Below the pieces are notes generated by a model. That model ran no database searches. It saw nothing but the letters and a program-made list of their open reading frames with translations, and was not told the DNA's origin. From Aliivibrio_A kagoshimensis (GTDB lineage: Bacteria; Pseudomonadota; Gammaproteobacteria; Enterobacterales; Vibrionaceae): a stretch of 48,415 bases of DNA. Made by a program: the position numbers and the translations under genes. Below are positions 31,091 through 40,389 of this stretch, piece by piece (position 1 is the first letter of the stretch; each line of letters begins with the position of its first letter). The stretch lies in NCBI RefSeq assembly GCF_050337105.1, contig NZ_JAKJSQ010000029.1, positions 1 to 48,415 on the forward strand, in the 5' to 3' direction.

Positions 31091-33769
31091 ATGCCTGTAA
31101 CAAATTTGGCTGAACTTGATGCATTAGTTGCTCGTGTACAAGCGGCGCAAAAGGAATTTTCTACCTTTTCTCAAGAAAAAGTAGATGCTATTTTCCGTGC
31201 TGCATCATTGGCTGCGAACAATGCGCGTATCCCTCTGGCGCAACAAGCGGTCGCAGAGTCAGGTATGGGTATCATTGAAGACAAAGTGATTAAAAACCAC
31301 TTTGCATCTGAATTTATCTACAACAAATATAAAGATGAAAAAACCTGTGGCATTCTAGAAGAGAATGAAGAGTTTGGTACCATGACCATCGCTGAGCCAG
31401 TCGGCATCATCTGTGGTATCGTTCCAACTACTAACCCAACATCTACAGCGATCTTTAAATCACTTATCTCTTTGAAGACGCGTAACGCAATCATCTTCTC
31501 ACCACATCCACGTGCTAAAAACTCAACAAATGATGCCGCAAAACTTGTTTTAGATGCAGCAGTAGCAGCAGGTGCTCCAAAGGATATTATTGGTTGGATT
31601 GATCAACCATCAGTTGAACTGTCGAACGCACTGATGAAGCACGATGGCGTTAACCTGATTCTTGCAACAGGTGGTCCAGGCATGGTTAAAGCCGCTTACT
31701 CTTCAGGTAAGCCTGCGATTGGTGTTGGTGCGGGTAACGTACCTGTCGTTATCGATGATACTGCAGACATTAAACGTGCTGTTGCGTCTGTATTGATGTC
31801 AAAAACGTTTGATAACGGTGTTGTTTGTGCGTCTGAGCAAGCCGTTATTGTTATGGATGAAGTGTACGAAGAAGTGAAAGCACGTTTTGCCTCTCATAAC
31901 GGTTATGTATTAAGCAAAACTGAAGCGGACAAAGTTCGTAAAATCCTATTGATTAACGGTAACTTGAACGCAGATATCGTTGGTCAGCCAGCAACTAAAA
32001 TTGCTGAAATGGCCGGCATTAAAGTACCAGCGGATACCAAGATTCTAATTGGTGAAGGCGGTGAGGTTTCATACGACGACGAGTTCGCTCATGAAAAACT
32101 GTCTCCTACTCTCGGTATGTTCCGTGCCTCGTCATTTGAAAATGCGGTGGATCAAGCTTGTACTATGGTTGATATCGGTGGTATCGGACACACATCTGGT
32201 CTCTACACAAACCAAGATACCAACAAAGATCGCATTAAGTACTTTGGCGATAAAATGAAAACAGCACGTATTCTTGTAAACATCCCAACCACACATGGTG
32301 GTATTGGTGATCTTTATAACTTTAACGTTGCACCTTCATTGACTCTAGGTTGTGGTTCATGGGGAGGTAACTCTATCTCTGAGAACGTAGGTCCTAAACA
32401 CCTTATCAACAAAAAAACAGTAGCAAAGCGAGCTGAAAATATGTTGTGGCACAAACTTCCTAAATCCATCTACTTCCGTCGTGGCAGCCTACCAATCGCA
32501 ATGAGCGATCTTGAAGACAAGAAACGTGCGTTCCTTGTTACTGACCGTTTCCTATTCAACAACGGTTATGCTGACGAAGTGGTATCGCTACTAAAAGCTC
32601 AAGGTATTGAAGTTCAAACTTTCTTTGATGTTGAAGCGGATCCAACACTGTCGATTGTAGAGAAAGGCGCTGAAGCAATGAAGAGCTTCCAACCTGACGT
32701 TATTATCGCCCTTGGTGGTGGTTCTCCAATGGATGCAGCGAAGATCATGTGGGTAATGTACGAACACCCTGAAACACATTTTGAAGAGCTAGCAATGCGC
32801 TTTATGGATATCCGTAAGCGTATATACAAGTTCCCTAAGATGGGTAAAAAAGCAGAATTAGTGTGTATTACTACAACATCAGGTACCGGTTCTGAAGTGA
32901 CTCCATTTGCGGTGGTTACGGATGACAAGACTGGGGCGAAATACCCACTTGCTGATTACGAATTGACTCCACAAATGGCTATCGTAGATGCAAACTTGGT
33001 GATGAACATGCCTAAGTCTCTAACTGCATTTGGTGGTTACGATGCCGTCACTCACGCATTAGAAGCTTACGTATCAGTGCTGGCTAACGAATATTCAGAC
33101 GGTCAAGCGCTGCAAGCACTTAAGATGCTTAAAGAGTACCTACCATCAAGCTACGCAAATGGTGCTGCTGACCCAATCGCTCGTGAAAAAGTTCACAATG
33201 CCGCGACTATCGCTGGTATTGCGTTTGCTAATGCCTTCCTTGGTGTGTGTCACTCAATGGCACATAAAGTAGGTGCAGAGTTCCACGTACCACACGGTCT
33301 TGCCAATGCACTGCTTATCTCTAACGTTGTTCGTTATAACGCTAATGATAACCCAACGAAACAGACAGCATTCTCTCAGTACGCAAGCCCACAAGCACGT
33401 CGTCGTTACGCTGAAGTGGCCGATCACTTAGGTCTTAGCCAAGCTGGCGACCGTACCGCACAGAAAATTGAACGTCTACTAACTTGGTTAGAAGAGCTGA
33501 AAATTGCATTGGATATCCCACTGTCAATTCAAGCCGCTGGTGTTCCAGAAGCGGACTTCTTGGCTAAACTTGACCAGCTTTCTGTGGAAGCGTTTGATGA
33601 TCAGTGTACTGGTGCTAATCCACGTTACCCATTAATTTCAGAACTTAAAGAAGTACTTAAGTCTGCTTATTACGGTACGGCGTTTGTTGAAGGTGAAACC
33701 TTTGAAGGAACAACTGTGATTAAAAAAACAGTTGAAGCTGATGCAAAAGTAGCGAAAAATAAAAAGTAA
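31091..33769 (+). CDS. adhE: Bifunctional acetaldehyde-CoA/alcohol dehydrogenase
   Basis: An 892-aa fusion enzyme that forms spirosomes and converts acetyl-CoA to ethanol with two NADH. The N-terminal aldehyde dehydrogenase domain (about 1-440) has GNVPVVIDDTADI and the catalytic cysteine in FDNGVVCASEQ. The C-terminal iron-dependent alcohol dehydrogenase domain (about 450-870) has LGGGSPMDAAKIMW, TTSGTGSEVTPFAV and the metal-binding segment FLGVCHSMAHKVGAEFHVPHG. TAGGAG lies 7 bp before the ATG. Codon use is strongly biased, consistent with high expression. A terminator follows. Confidence 0.98.
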   Translation: MPVTNLAELDALVARVQAAQKEFSTFSQEKVDAIFRAASLAANNARIPLAQQAVAESGMGIIEDKVIKNHFASEFIYNKYKDEKTCGILEENEEFGTMTIAEPVGIICGIVPTTNPTSTAIFKSLISLKTRNAIIFSPHPRAKNSTNDAAKLVLDAAVAAGAPKDIIGWIDQPSVELSNALMKHDGVNLILATGGPGMVKAAYSSGKPAIGVGAGNVPVVIDDTADIKRAVASVLMSKTFDNGVVCASEQAVIVMDEVYEEVKARFASHNGYVLSKTEADKVRKILLINGNLNADIVGQPATKIAEMAGIKVPADTKILIGEGGEVSYDDEFAHEKLSPTLGMFRASSFENAVDQACTMVDIGGIGHTSGLYTNQDTNKDRIKYFGDKMKTARILVNIPTTHGGIGDLYNFNVAPSLTLGCGSWGGNSISENVGPKHLINKKTVAKRAENMLWHKLPKSIYFRRGSLPIAMSDLEDKKRAFLVTDRFLFNNGYADEVVSLLKAQGIEVQTFFDVEADPTLSIVEKGAEAMKSFQPDVIIALGGGSPMDAAKIMWVMYEHPETHFEELAMRFMDIRKRIYKFPKMGKKAELVCITTTSGTGSEVTPFAVVTDDKTGAKYPLADYELTPQMAIVDANLVMNMPKSLTAFGGYDAVTHALEAYVSVLANEYSDGQALQALKMLKEYLPSSYANGAADPIAREKVHNAATIAGIAFANAFLGVCHSMAHKVGAEFHVPHGLANALLISNVVRYNANDNPTKQTAFSQYASPQARRRYAEVADHLGLSQAGDRTAQKIERLLTWLEELKIALDIPLSIQAAGVPEADFLAKLDQLSVEAFDDQCTGANPRYPLISELKEVLKSAYYGTAFVEGETFEGTTVIKKTVEADAKVAKNKK

Positions 33770-33797
33770 CTGATACGGTTAGTTACTAGCAACGAAT

Positions 33798-33828
33798 AAA
33801 AAAACCACTTATTGAAGTGGTTTTTTTT
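33798..33828 (+). terminator. Terminator of adhE
   Basis: Arms AACCACTT (33803-33810) and AAGTGGTT (33815-33822) with loop ATTG, flanked by A and T runs. Confidence 0.9.
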
Positions 33829-33844
33829 GCTCTGAATGTTGCAG

Positions 33845-34534
33845 TTAGTGGCATTCGGCCTCTAGCATACGACCATTAAATGAGTCATTTTGGACGATAT
33901 ACTCTGTATTTCTTACTAGCTCGGTTTGCAGTTTGATCAGCGCATTAGTGGATGGTAATTGATCAATGCAGTGGAAGGTCGGCGTGACACCTCCCACTCT
34001 GATATTAAATTGTTCCAACTCTCTTGCCCAGCTCTGAGTAATGCCACTTAATACTGCACGGGAATTACTGAGCGAGTCAGACTCACTATTTAACTCATGG
34101 TTGGTCACCAAATTAATAATAACGCCCTGTTTATTATGTTTACGCATATTTTGTGCAGCACGCTTACCAATACAGAATAGTTTACTTGCTAAGTCAGTCA
34201 GCTGTGAGCTAAACAGTTCGGCACTGTTGCTGCTAAGCAGCGAAGGTGTTTCATCTTCAACCATCGTATTGATCATGACATCAATACCCTTCACATGTTG
34301 TTCATCGATGAATGAAAAGAGTTGGCGGATATTATGATCAGTGCCATCGTCTAAAAGATAACTTGATACCTTTCCACCAAGGTGCTCGCAAGTCTGGTGT
34401 GTAGACAATAACTGTTTGCTATTGCTGTCGATCAGTATCAGCTTGGCACCTAAAGCTGCAAAGTGCCACGAGATAGCTCGACCCATTTGACTGCCCGATG
34501 ATGTTATTAAAATAACAGAGTCTTTAATCACCAT
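33845..34534 (-). CDS. SDR-fold protein lacking catalytic Tyr and Lys
   Basis: A 229-aa protein with the short-chain dehydrogenase layout: a glycine-rich start (ILITSSGSQMGRAIS in place of TGxxxGIG), a nucleotide-discriminating acidic residue after the second strand (LILIDSNSK), an INTMV segment in place of NNAG, and a C-terminal RVGGVTPT in place of RVNxxxPG. Where the active site YxxxK should be, the sequence reads LSNSRAVLSG, so Tyr becomes Leu and Lys becomes Arg. It is therefore probably not an ordinary oxidoreductase. It may bind NAD(P) as a sensor or may be drifting. It is convergent with adhE. Confidence 0.8.
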   Translation of the reverse strand: MVIKDSVILITSSGSQMGRAISWHFAALGAKLILIDSNSKQLLSTHQTCEHLGGKVSSYLLDDGTDHNIRQLFSFIDEQHVKGIDVMINTMVEDETPSLLSSNSAELFSSQLTDLASKLFCIGKRAAQNMRKHNKQGVIINLVTNHELNSESDSLSNSRAVLSGITQSWARELEQFNIRVGGVTPTFHCIDQLPSTNALIKLQTELVRNTEYIVQNDSFNGRMLEAECH

Positions 34535-34747
34535 TATTCTGTTTCCCTCCCCCGGATATGCACAGAATACAGAGATGATTCTTGCATAGGGAGATAAGCA
34601 TGGTAGATAAACTCAATATATGCGAAGTAACAGATCGTAGATTGGAAGGAATTATCATGAAATGTACAAAAAGTAGACGATGATCTCACTTATTAAGTAG
34701 ATAACAGTGGAGATAAAATAACAGTATATTTTTTAGGGGATTACGAA

Positions 34748-35251
34748 TTAGGCGACTCTATTCATATCGGCGGTTCGTTTGGCAATAACAAGCTCATTAT
34801 AGAGCTCATTGGCTGCGACATTGAATGCTTGCGTTGAGGAGGATGCTAATTGGCGACGATCATGGCCAGATAAATTGTGATAGAGATCTTCTGGTAGTTG
34901 GTACGTGTGTTGGGGAAGTTGTGCCAATGAGGTTGGCGCGAGATGTTGCAGCAGTCTCGTATCGGACATACCACCAGAGTGAAAACTGTGTGATTGTGCC
35001 GCAGATCGTGAGTAGGAGATCTCACTCGCCGTGAGTTCTGCTTCCGGTGCTACCCCTAGTGTTTCACGCAGTGACATTGGGTGCGTCGCGTCAGGGTGCT
35101 GAAGAGGACTTTTTTCGCAAAGGTTGCTGGATAGTAGTGACATCATTAAAGCAAAATCAGCTCGTCTTCCTGATTCAACGGCACGGTTAAGCTTATCGCC
35201 TAATTGGATTTCGTTGACTAAATACGCTTTATCTAAAGTGTGGAGTTGCAT
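34748..35251 (-). CDS. VC2046/SO_2500 family protein, function unknown
   Basis: A 167-aa protein, mostly helical, no signal peptide or membrane segment. It matches what I recall of the VC2046 family, conserved in vibrios and shewanellas and located near sodB, as here. Features are an N-terminal VNEIQLGDKLNRAVESGRRADFALMMSLLS and a His-rich central part (AAQSHSFHSGG). No function is known. Confidence 0.72.
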   Translation of the reverse strand: MQLHTLDKAYLVNEIQLGDKLNRAVESGRRADFALMMSLLSSNLCEKSPLQHPDATHPMSLRETLGVAPEAELTASEISYSRSAAQSHSFHSGGMSDTRLLQHLAPTSLAQLPQHTYQLPEDLYHNLSGHDRRQLASSSTQAFNVAANELYNELVIAKRTADMNRVA

Positions 35252-35316
35252 ACTAAATTCCTTTGCTGATATAAGCTTATCGGCTCATAGCAAAAAACTT
35301 TAGTGCTCCTTTGAAA

Positions 35317-35345
35317 TAAAAAAAGGCTGACCGTAGTCAACCTTT
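35317..35345 (-). terminator. Terminator of sodB
   Basis: On the minus strand, AAAGGTTGAC / GTCAGCCTTT with loop TACG (one G-U pair), followed by T7, 32 bp after the sodB stop. Confidence 0.82.
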
Positions 35346-35376
35346 AATGGTGCAATAACCAGATATTGTAACGTGA

Positions 35377-35961
35377 TTACTTGCTTAGATTTGCTGCAAC
35401 GAATTCCCAGTTTACAAGTGCCCAGAAAGCATTCATGTAGTCTGGACGAACGTTACGGAAATCGATGTAGTAAGCGTGTTCCCACAGATCAACCGTTAGA
35501 AGAGGGGTTGATCCTTCTTCTGTTAGCGGTGTAGCAGCGTTTGACGTATTGACGATCTCTAGAGAGCCGTCTGCTTTTTTAACAAGCCAAGTCCAAGATG
35601 AACCGAAGTTGTTGATTGCAGAGTCTGTGAATTTTGCTTTAAAGTCAGCAAAAGAACCAAATGAGCTGTTGATTGCTTCTGCAACTGCGCCAGTTGGTTC
35701 GCCACCTGCATTTGGAGCTAGGCAGTTCCAGTAGAACGTGTGGTTCCAGATCTGAGCTGCATTGTTAAATACGCCACCAGTAGAAGTTTTGATGATCTCT
35801 TCTAATGATTTACCTTCAAACTCAGTACCAGGAATAAGGCCATTTAGCTTTACTACGTAGGTATTGTGGTGCTTGCCGTGATGGTAATCTAACGTCTCTG
35901 ATGAGATATGTGGTTCAAGCGCATCTTTAGCAAATGGTAGAGCTGGTAATTCAAATGACAT
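35377..35961 (-). CDS. sodB: Iron superoxide dismutase
   Basis: A 194-aa cytosolic enzyme that dismutates superoxide. The start at 35961 gives the standard MSFELPALPFAKDALEP N-terminus with GGAG upstream. Metal ligands are visible: His27 (TLDYHHGKHH), His in IWNHTFYW, and Asp and His in VDLWEHAYYID. FGSSWTWLV and AAQIWNHTFYWNCL favour the iron type. Divergent from grxD. Confidence 0.97.
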   Translation of the reverse strand: MSFELPALPFAKDALEPHISSETLDYHHGKHHNTYVVKLNGLIPGTEFEGKSLEEIIKTSTGGVFNNAAQIWNHTFYWNCLAPNAGGEPTGAVAEAINSSFGSFADFKAKFTDSAINNFGSSWTWLVKKADGSLEIVNTSNAATPLTEEGSTPLLTVDLWEHAYYIDFRNVRPDYMNAFWALVNWEFVAANLSK

Positions 35962-36182
35962 TGTGGATTCTCCATGTATTATGCCAGTGTGTACTAGCAA
36001 AACTTCCAATAGTTATTGTTGTTTGGAACTGTTTTTTATTTTAGCAAGTTTTTACTTTATTAAAAGGGAAAAAATGCAAAATTAGTGAACAATAATAGCC
36101 TTTAAAATTACAGGTGTTTTTTTCTTTTCAATTAACGCGTAGAATCGTTACTAATTAGAGCTGTTACCATTTAGAGGAAGCA

Positions 36183-36515
36183 ANGGAAACGATTGATAAA
36201 ATAAAAAAACAGATAGAAGAAAATCACATTTTAGTCTACATGAAGGGTTCCCCTAAACTACCTAGTTGTGGTTTCTCTTCACAAGTGGCTCAAGTATTGG
36301 TGAATTGTGGCGAAAAATTCGCGTATGTCGATATTCTGCAAAACCCAGATATTCGTGCTGAACTTCCAATTTATGCTCAGTGGCCAACATTCCCACAACT
36401 GTGGATTGAAGGTGAGTTGGTTGGCGGATGTGATATCGTGGTTGAAATGTTCCAAAAAGGTGAACTACAGCCTTTGATTTCTGAAGCAGCAGCTCGTCAC
36501 CCTGACGCTGAATAG
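36183..36515 (+). CDS. grxD: Monothiol glutaredoxin GrxD; start codon contains an undetermined base
   Basis: A 110-aa CGFS-type glutaredoxin that carries [2Fe-2S] clusters. The motif KLPSCGFSSQ is present, followed by YVDILQNPDIRAEL, WPTFPQLWIDGEL-like WPTFPQLWIEGEL and GGCDIVVEM. The start codon reads A-N-G at 36183-36185 because base 36184 is undetermined; T would give ATG. This frame yields METIDKIKKQIEENHILVY, the expected N-terminus, and has a GAGGAAG ribosome binding site. Annotation from the first unambiguous ATG (36240) would lose 19 residues. Confidence 0.95.
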   Translation, partial: XETIDKIKKQIEENHILVYMKGSPKLPSCGFSSQVAQVLVNCGEKFAYVDILQNPDIRAELPIYAQWPTFPQLWIEGELVGGCDIVVEMFQKGELQPLISEAAARHPDAE

Positions 36516-36531
36516 CACACCATTATTTAAT

Positions 36532-36569
36532 AAAAAGCCCTTCGCACTGAGTGTGAAGGGCTTTTTTTT
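36532..36569 (+). terminator. Terminator of grxD
   Basis: The stem AGCCCTTCGCAC / GTGTGAAGGGCT has one mismatch and is followed by T8. It may also serve the convergent antiporter gene. Confidence 0.88.
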
Positions 36570-36584
36570 GTCTCAACGGCTTGG

Positions 36585-37928
36585 TTATAGTGTCATTGCG
36601 GCGATCCAACCGAAAATAATTAGCGGTAAATTATAATGTAGGAAGGTTGGAACGACCGTTTCCCAAATGTGTTCATGTTGCCCATCGGCATTCAAGCCCG
36701 AAGTGGGGCCTAAGGTTGAATCTGAGGCGGGTGAGCCAGCATCGCCTAAAGCCGCCGCGGTACCCACGAGGGCAACGGTTGCCATAGGTGAGAAACCAAA
36801 TGCTAGGGCTAAAGGGACGTAAATAGTGGCAATAATTGGGATAGTTGAGAAGGAGGAACCGATCCCCATCGTGACTAACAAGCCAACAATTAACATAAGT
36901 AATGCAGCCAGCGGACGATTATCTCCGATGTTCGATGATAAAGCAGCCACTAAGGTTTCTACCCCCCCCGTTGCTTTCATAACAGCGGCAAATCCTGCAG
37001 CAGAGATCATAATAAAACCTATCATTGCCATCATATGTACGCCTTTGGTAAAGACATCATGTGTCTCTTTCCACGCGATGACGCCACCAAAAGTAAAGAC
37101 CATAAAGCCAGCAAGAGCACCGATAATCATCGAACCTGCGACCAATTGAACCGTTAATGCTGTGATGATCGCGGCAATGGCAATGTAGATATGACGCATG
37201 TTCAGTGCTAATGGCGTGGCTGAGCTATTCTGATCTGCGACACTTTTGTACTCTCTTGGTTTGCGGTAGCTGAAAAAGACCGCAATGAATAGTCCGCTTA
37301 CCATGCCTAAAGCGGGCAGCAACATAGCTACAGGAACTTGGCTACCGACAATGTCTAATCCATTATCATGCAAGTTTTTCAATAAAATATTATTGAGGAA
37401 GATCCCGCCAAAACCTACAGGCAATACCATATAAGGAGTGACTAAACCAAATGTGAGGACACAAGCCACTAAGCGGCGATCGAGTTTCAGCTTGGCAAAT
37501 ACGACGAGTAAAGGTGGAATTAAAATGGGGATAAACGCGATATGTACCGGAATCACATTCTGAGATGAAATTGCAATAATGGCTAAGGTAAATAGCAGGG
37601 TATATTTTACCTTTATAGATGCCGCCGCATTATCATGACCACTGATTTTCTTGATGACGGTTTGCGCCAGAAGGTCGGTAACACCTGAGCGCGAGATAGC
37701 GACTGCAAAAGCACCTAACATGGCGTAGCTTAATGCAATGGTTGCACCACCACCCAGACCATTTTCAAACGCTTGAATGGTATCTGTAAGAGAGATACCG
37801 GCAGACAGACCACCTACAAGAGCACTGAATGTTAATGCCACAACAACGTTCACTCGCATTAAAGCGAGTATCAGCATAAAGCAGACAGAGAGTATGACTG
37901 GGTTGATGTATTCGAGAAGAAAACTCAT
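36585..37928 (-). CDS. Na+/H+ antiporter family protein (YuiF-like)
   Basis: A 447-aa inner-membrane protein with about 11-12 hydrophobic segments, of the ion transporter superfamily that includes NhaC. Diagnostic stretches are ENGLGGGATIALSYAMLGAF, PYMVLPVGFGGIFLNNILL and VGTAAALGDAGSPASDSTLGP. It is distinct from the NhaC at 25112-26545. Substrate cation is predicted Na+, but amino acid exchange cannot be excluded. It starts 56 bp after the rnt gene on the same strand, so the two may be co-transcribed. Confidence 0.87.
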   Translation of the reverse strand: MSFLLEYINPVILSVCFMLILALMRVNVVVALTFSALVGGLSAGISLTDTIQAFENGLGGGATIALSYAMLGAFAVAISRSGVTDLLAQTVIKKISGHDNAAASIKVKYTLLFTLAIIAISSQNVIPVHIAFIPILIPPLLVVFAKLKLDRRLVACVLTFGLVTPYMVLPVGFGGIFLNNILLKNLHDNGLDIVGSQVPVAMLLPALGMVSGLFIAVFFSYRKPREYKSVADQNSSATPLALNMRHIYIAIAAIITALTVQLVAGSMIIGALAGFMVFTFGGVIAWKETHDVFTKGVHMMAMIGFIMISAAGFAAVMKATGGVETLVAALSSNIGDNRPLAALLMLIVGLLVTMGIGSSFSTIPIIATIYVPLALAFGFSPMATVALVGTAAALGDAGSPASDSTLGPTSGLNADGQHEHIWETVVPTFLHYNLPLIIFGWIAAMTL

Positions 37929-37984
37929 GAGATCGATGAACCTATTTAGTAATGAACATAATTATGGGACGCGTATTGATAAGG

Positions 37985-38650
37985 TTACTCTGAGATATCA
38001 TTCGGCTCATCGTCCGCTATCAGTGGCCAACCACCTAATGCTTTCCATTTATTAACAATGTGGCAGAACAGCTCTGCTGTGCGTTCGGTATCATAAAGTG
38101 CAGAGTGCGCTTCTTTGCCATCGAAGTCGATTTTGGCCGTCTTACACGCTTTGGCCAGAACCGTTTGACCTAATGCAAGACCACTGAGTGCAGCTGTATC
38201 AAAGGTACAGAATGGATGAAAAGGAATACGCTTTAACTTTGAACGTTCAGCAGCTTCCATGACAAAGCTGTGATCAAACGTTGCGTTATGGGCAACCATA
38301 ATGGCACGCTGGCAATCGAGGTTCTTTTGCTCTTTACGAACTTGTTTAAAGATCTCTTTTAAGGCGTGTTCTTCTGATACCGCACCACGCAGTGGGCTGA
38401 GCGGATCGCGAATACCGTTAAAGTCTAAAGCGGCTTGTTCAATGTTTGCCCCTTCAAAAGGCAATACATGGAAATGCATTGTGGTTGCTGGATGTAAAAA
38501 CCCATCTTCGTCCATGGTTAAGGTGATGGCACAAATTTCAAGCAGTGCGTCTGTTTTGGCATTGAACCCTGCTGTTTCAACGTCTATCACAACAGGAAAG
38601 TAGCCTCTAAATCGGCTTTTTAGTAGGTTTTCATCTTTAACAGCGGTCAT
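37985..38650 (-). CDS. rnt: Ribonuclease T
   Basis: A 221-aa DEDD 3'-5' exoribonuclease that trims tRNA 3' ends and matures other stable RNAs. Exo motifs are visible: VIDVETAGFN (Asp, Glu), MVAHNATFDHSFV (Asp) and HSALYDTERTAELF (His, Asp). Divergent from motY, as in Vibrio. Confidence 0.96.
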   Translation of the reverse strand: MTAVKDENLLKSRFRGYFPVVIDVETAGFNAKTDALLEICAITLTMDEDGFLHPATTMHFHVLPFEGANIEQAALDFNGIRDPLSPLRGAVSEEHALKEIFKQVRKEQKNLDCQRAIMVAHNATFDHSFVMEAAERSKLKRIPFHPFCTFDTAALSGLALGQTVLAKACKTAKIDFDGKEAHSALYDTERTAELFCHIVNKWKALGGWPLIADDEPNDISE

Positions 38651-38899
38651 TTAGATATTATCTTAGTCAAATAGGGCGCTATTATTACAGAAAAGGGGCC
38701 TAGGCTGAACTCTGATTTAAGTGGTTTTGGCATTTTAACGCGAATAAAAAATTGGATGAACGTAATTGAGCGTATATTATTGGCAACTATGGCGGGCTTC
38801 TTGCATTAAAAAGTGCAGTTGCGTGCTCATTGTGTGAATGGGACAAACATTGCCACATGAGTTTTTTGCGGCATCAGAATTTTAGTTGTTTAGGTATTT

Positions 38900-39772
38900 A
38901 TGAAAAAGATTGTGTATTCGTTAATGGTGACTCTACTGATGGTGCCCTATGTATCGGCATCAAAACAGTATGTAGCTCAACCAGGTCAATCTGAATGGAA
39001 AATGGTGGTGAACACGCCTTTGCAGTGTCAATTAAATCATCCGATCCCAAGCTATGGTGATGCCACCTTTACCTCAATGGCCAGTAAAAAAATCAATTTG
39101 GATTTCGAACTCAAAATGCGTCGTGCCATGGGGGAGACTCGTAATGTCTCTTTGGTCTCAATGCCTCCTCGTTGGATGCCAGGTGAAAGTGCCGAGTCGA
39201 TAACGCATTTACGCTTTTACAAGCAGTTTGATGGTTATGTCGGTGGCCAAACTGCTTGGGGACTATTAGCAGAACTTGAGAGTGGTCGTTACCCTACCTT
39301 TACCTATTCTGATTGGCAGAATCGCGATAAATTAATTGAAGTATCACTCTCTTCCGTGCTGTTTCAATCTGCTTATGATGAATTCAGTACTTGTGTCTCT
39401 AATTTACTGCCATACAGTTTTGAAGATATCTCATTTACTATTTTGCACTACAGTAAAAACAGTGATCAGCTCAACAAAGCGTCACAGAAGCGATTGTCAC
39501 AGATTGCTGAATATGTTCGTTACAGTGATGATATTGACCTGGTGTTAGTATCAACATATACCGATTCGTCAGGGGGAAAGAACGTCAATCAGAACCTCTC
39601 TGAGAAGCGAGCGAAAAGGTTACAAGAGTATTTTGAATCCATTGGTATGCCAGGAGACAGAATCCAAGTTCAGGGGTATGGTAAACGCAGACCTATCGCT
39701 GACAACGATACGCCAATAGGCAAAGATAAAAACCGTCGTGTTGTGATCTCGCTAGGCCGAACGCTCATTTAG
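38900..39772 (+). CDS. motY: Sodium-type flagellar stator protein MotY
   Basis: A 290-aa periplasmic protein with a signal peptide ending at SA (about residue 20). The N-terminal domain (21-155) binds the basal body T ring and the C-terminal OmpA-like domain (about 165-290) binds peptidoglycan (ISFTILHYSKNSDQLNKAS, LSEKRAKRLQEYFESIG, GYGKRRPIADND). It anchors PomA/PomB stators of the Na+-driven polar flagellum. Its place next to rnt is conserved in Vibrio. No convincing sigma-28 promoter was found upstream. Confidence 0.95.
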   Translation: MKKIVYSLMVTLLMVPYVSASKQYVAQPGQSEWKMVVNTPLQCQLNHPIPSYGDATFTSMASKKINLDFELKMRRAMGETRNVSLVSMPPRWMPGESAESITHLRFYKQFDGYVGGQTAWGLLAELESGRYPTFTYSDWQNRDKLIEVSLSSVLFQSAYDEFSTCVSNLLPYSFEDISFTILHYSKNSDQLNKASQKRLSQIAEYVRYSDDIDLVLVSTYTDSSGGKNVNQNLSEKRAKRLQEYFESIGMPGDRIQVQGYGKRRPIADNDTPIGKDKNRRVVISLGRTLI

Positions 39773-39794
39773 TCGGGTAGTGTCACGGATAACG

Positions 39795-39823
39795 AAAAAT
39801 GCCAGCTAACTGCTGGCATTTTT
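39795..39823. terminator. Terminator of motY
   Basis: Stem AAAAATGCCAGC / GCTGGCATTTTT with loop TAACT. Symmetric flanks let it serve the convergent RNA methyltransferase gene too. Confidence 0.9.
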
Positions 39824-39841
39824 ACTATTGAGTGTGGATTG

Positions 39842-40312
39842 CTACTTTAGGGTATCTTGATGATTAGAGAAATCATCCCCTTTGGCCATACGGTCGTACA
39901 TGATGACATTCACAGCGGCAGCCAAGTTCATGCAGCCATTAGTTGGGACATAAATGGTCTCTTTACAGAAGTTAGTAATCTGTTTCTTGAGGGTGCCATC
40001 TTCAGGTCCAAAGATATAAAAAGCGCGTGCAGGGTGCTTATATTCTGGTAGAGGCTTTGCACCGGGTATTAAATCGACGGCAATGGGTACACAACCTAAT
40101 GGGATGACTGATTTTAAGTCTTCCACACCAATTAATGGAATATTGTAGTGTGCATTTTTTGTATCAGTACAAAATTGTTTGGCCATTTCATAGCGCTTGC
40201 CAGTATAGAATACTGAGTTCACCCCATAACAACCAGCGGCGCGCATCACTGAGCCCACATTTTCAGGGGTTTTCGGGTTAACTAAACCAATACAAGAGTA
40301 ACCTTTGCTCAT
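39842..40312 (-). CDS. SPOUT/TrmH-family RNA 2'-O-methyltransferase
   Basis: A 156-aa protein with the three SpoU motifs: NPKTPENVGSVMRAAGCYG, the FGPEDGTL loop of the knotted SAM site, and YVPTNGCMNLAAAVNVIMYDR. Its size resembles TrmL, which methylates tRNA wobble bases, but the target is not certain. ATG 40312 is preferred; an ATG at 40330 would add six residues. Confidence 0.88.
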   Translation of the reverse strand: MSKGYSCIGLVNPKTPENVGSVMRAAGCYGVNSVFYTGKRYEMAKQFCTDTKNAHYNIPLIGVEDLKSVIPLGCVPIAVDLIPGAKPLPEYKHPARAFYIFGPEDGTLKKQITNFCKETIYVPTNGCMNLAAAVNVIMYDRMAKGDDFSNHQDTLK

Positions 40313-40389
40313 AAACTGCGCTCTATACAAAAAAATGAAGCGGGATTATAACCAAAGCAAGGCGCTTTATACAAGCCGATAGGACAAGG

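Noticed and set aside
38651..38899. Sigma-28 promoter for motY
   Set aside because: A GCGAATAA resembles the -10 GCCGATAA, but the only TAAG-like -35 is at the wrong spacing.
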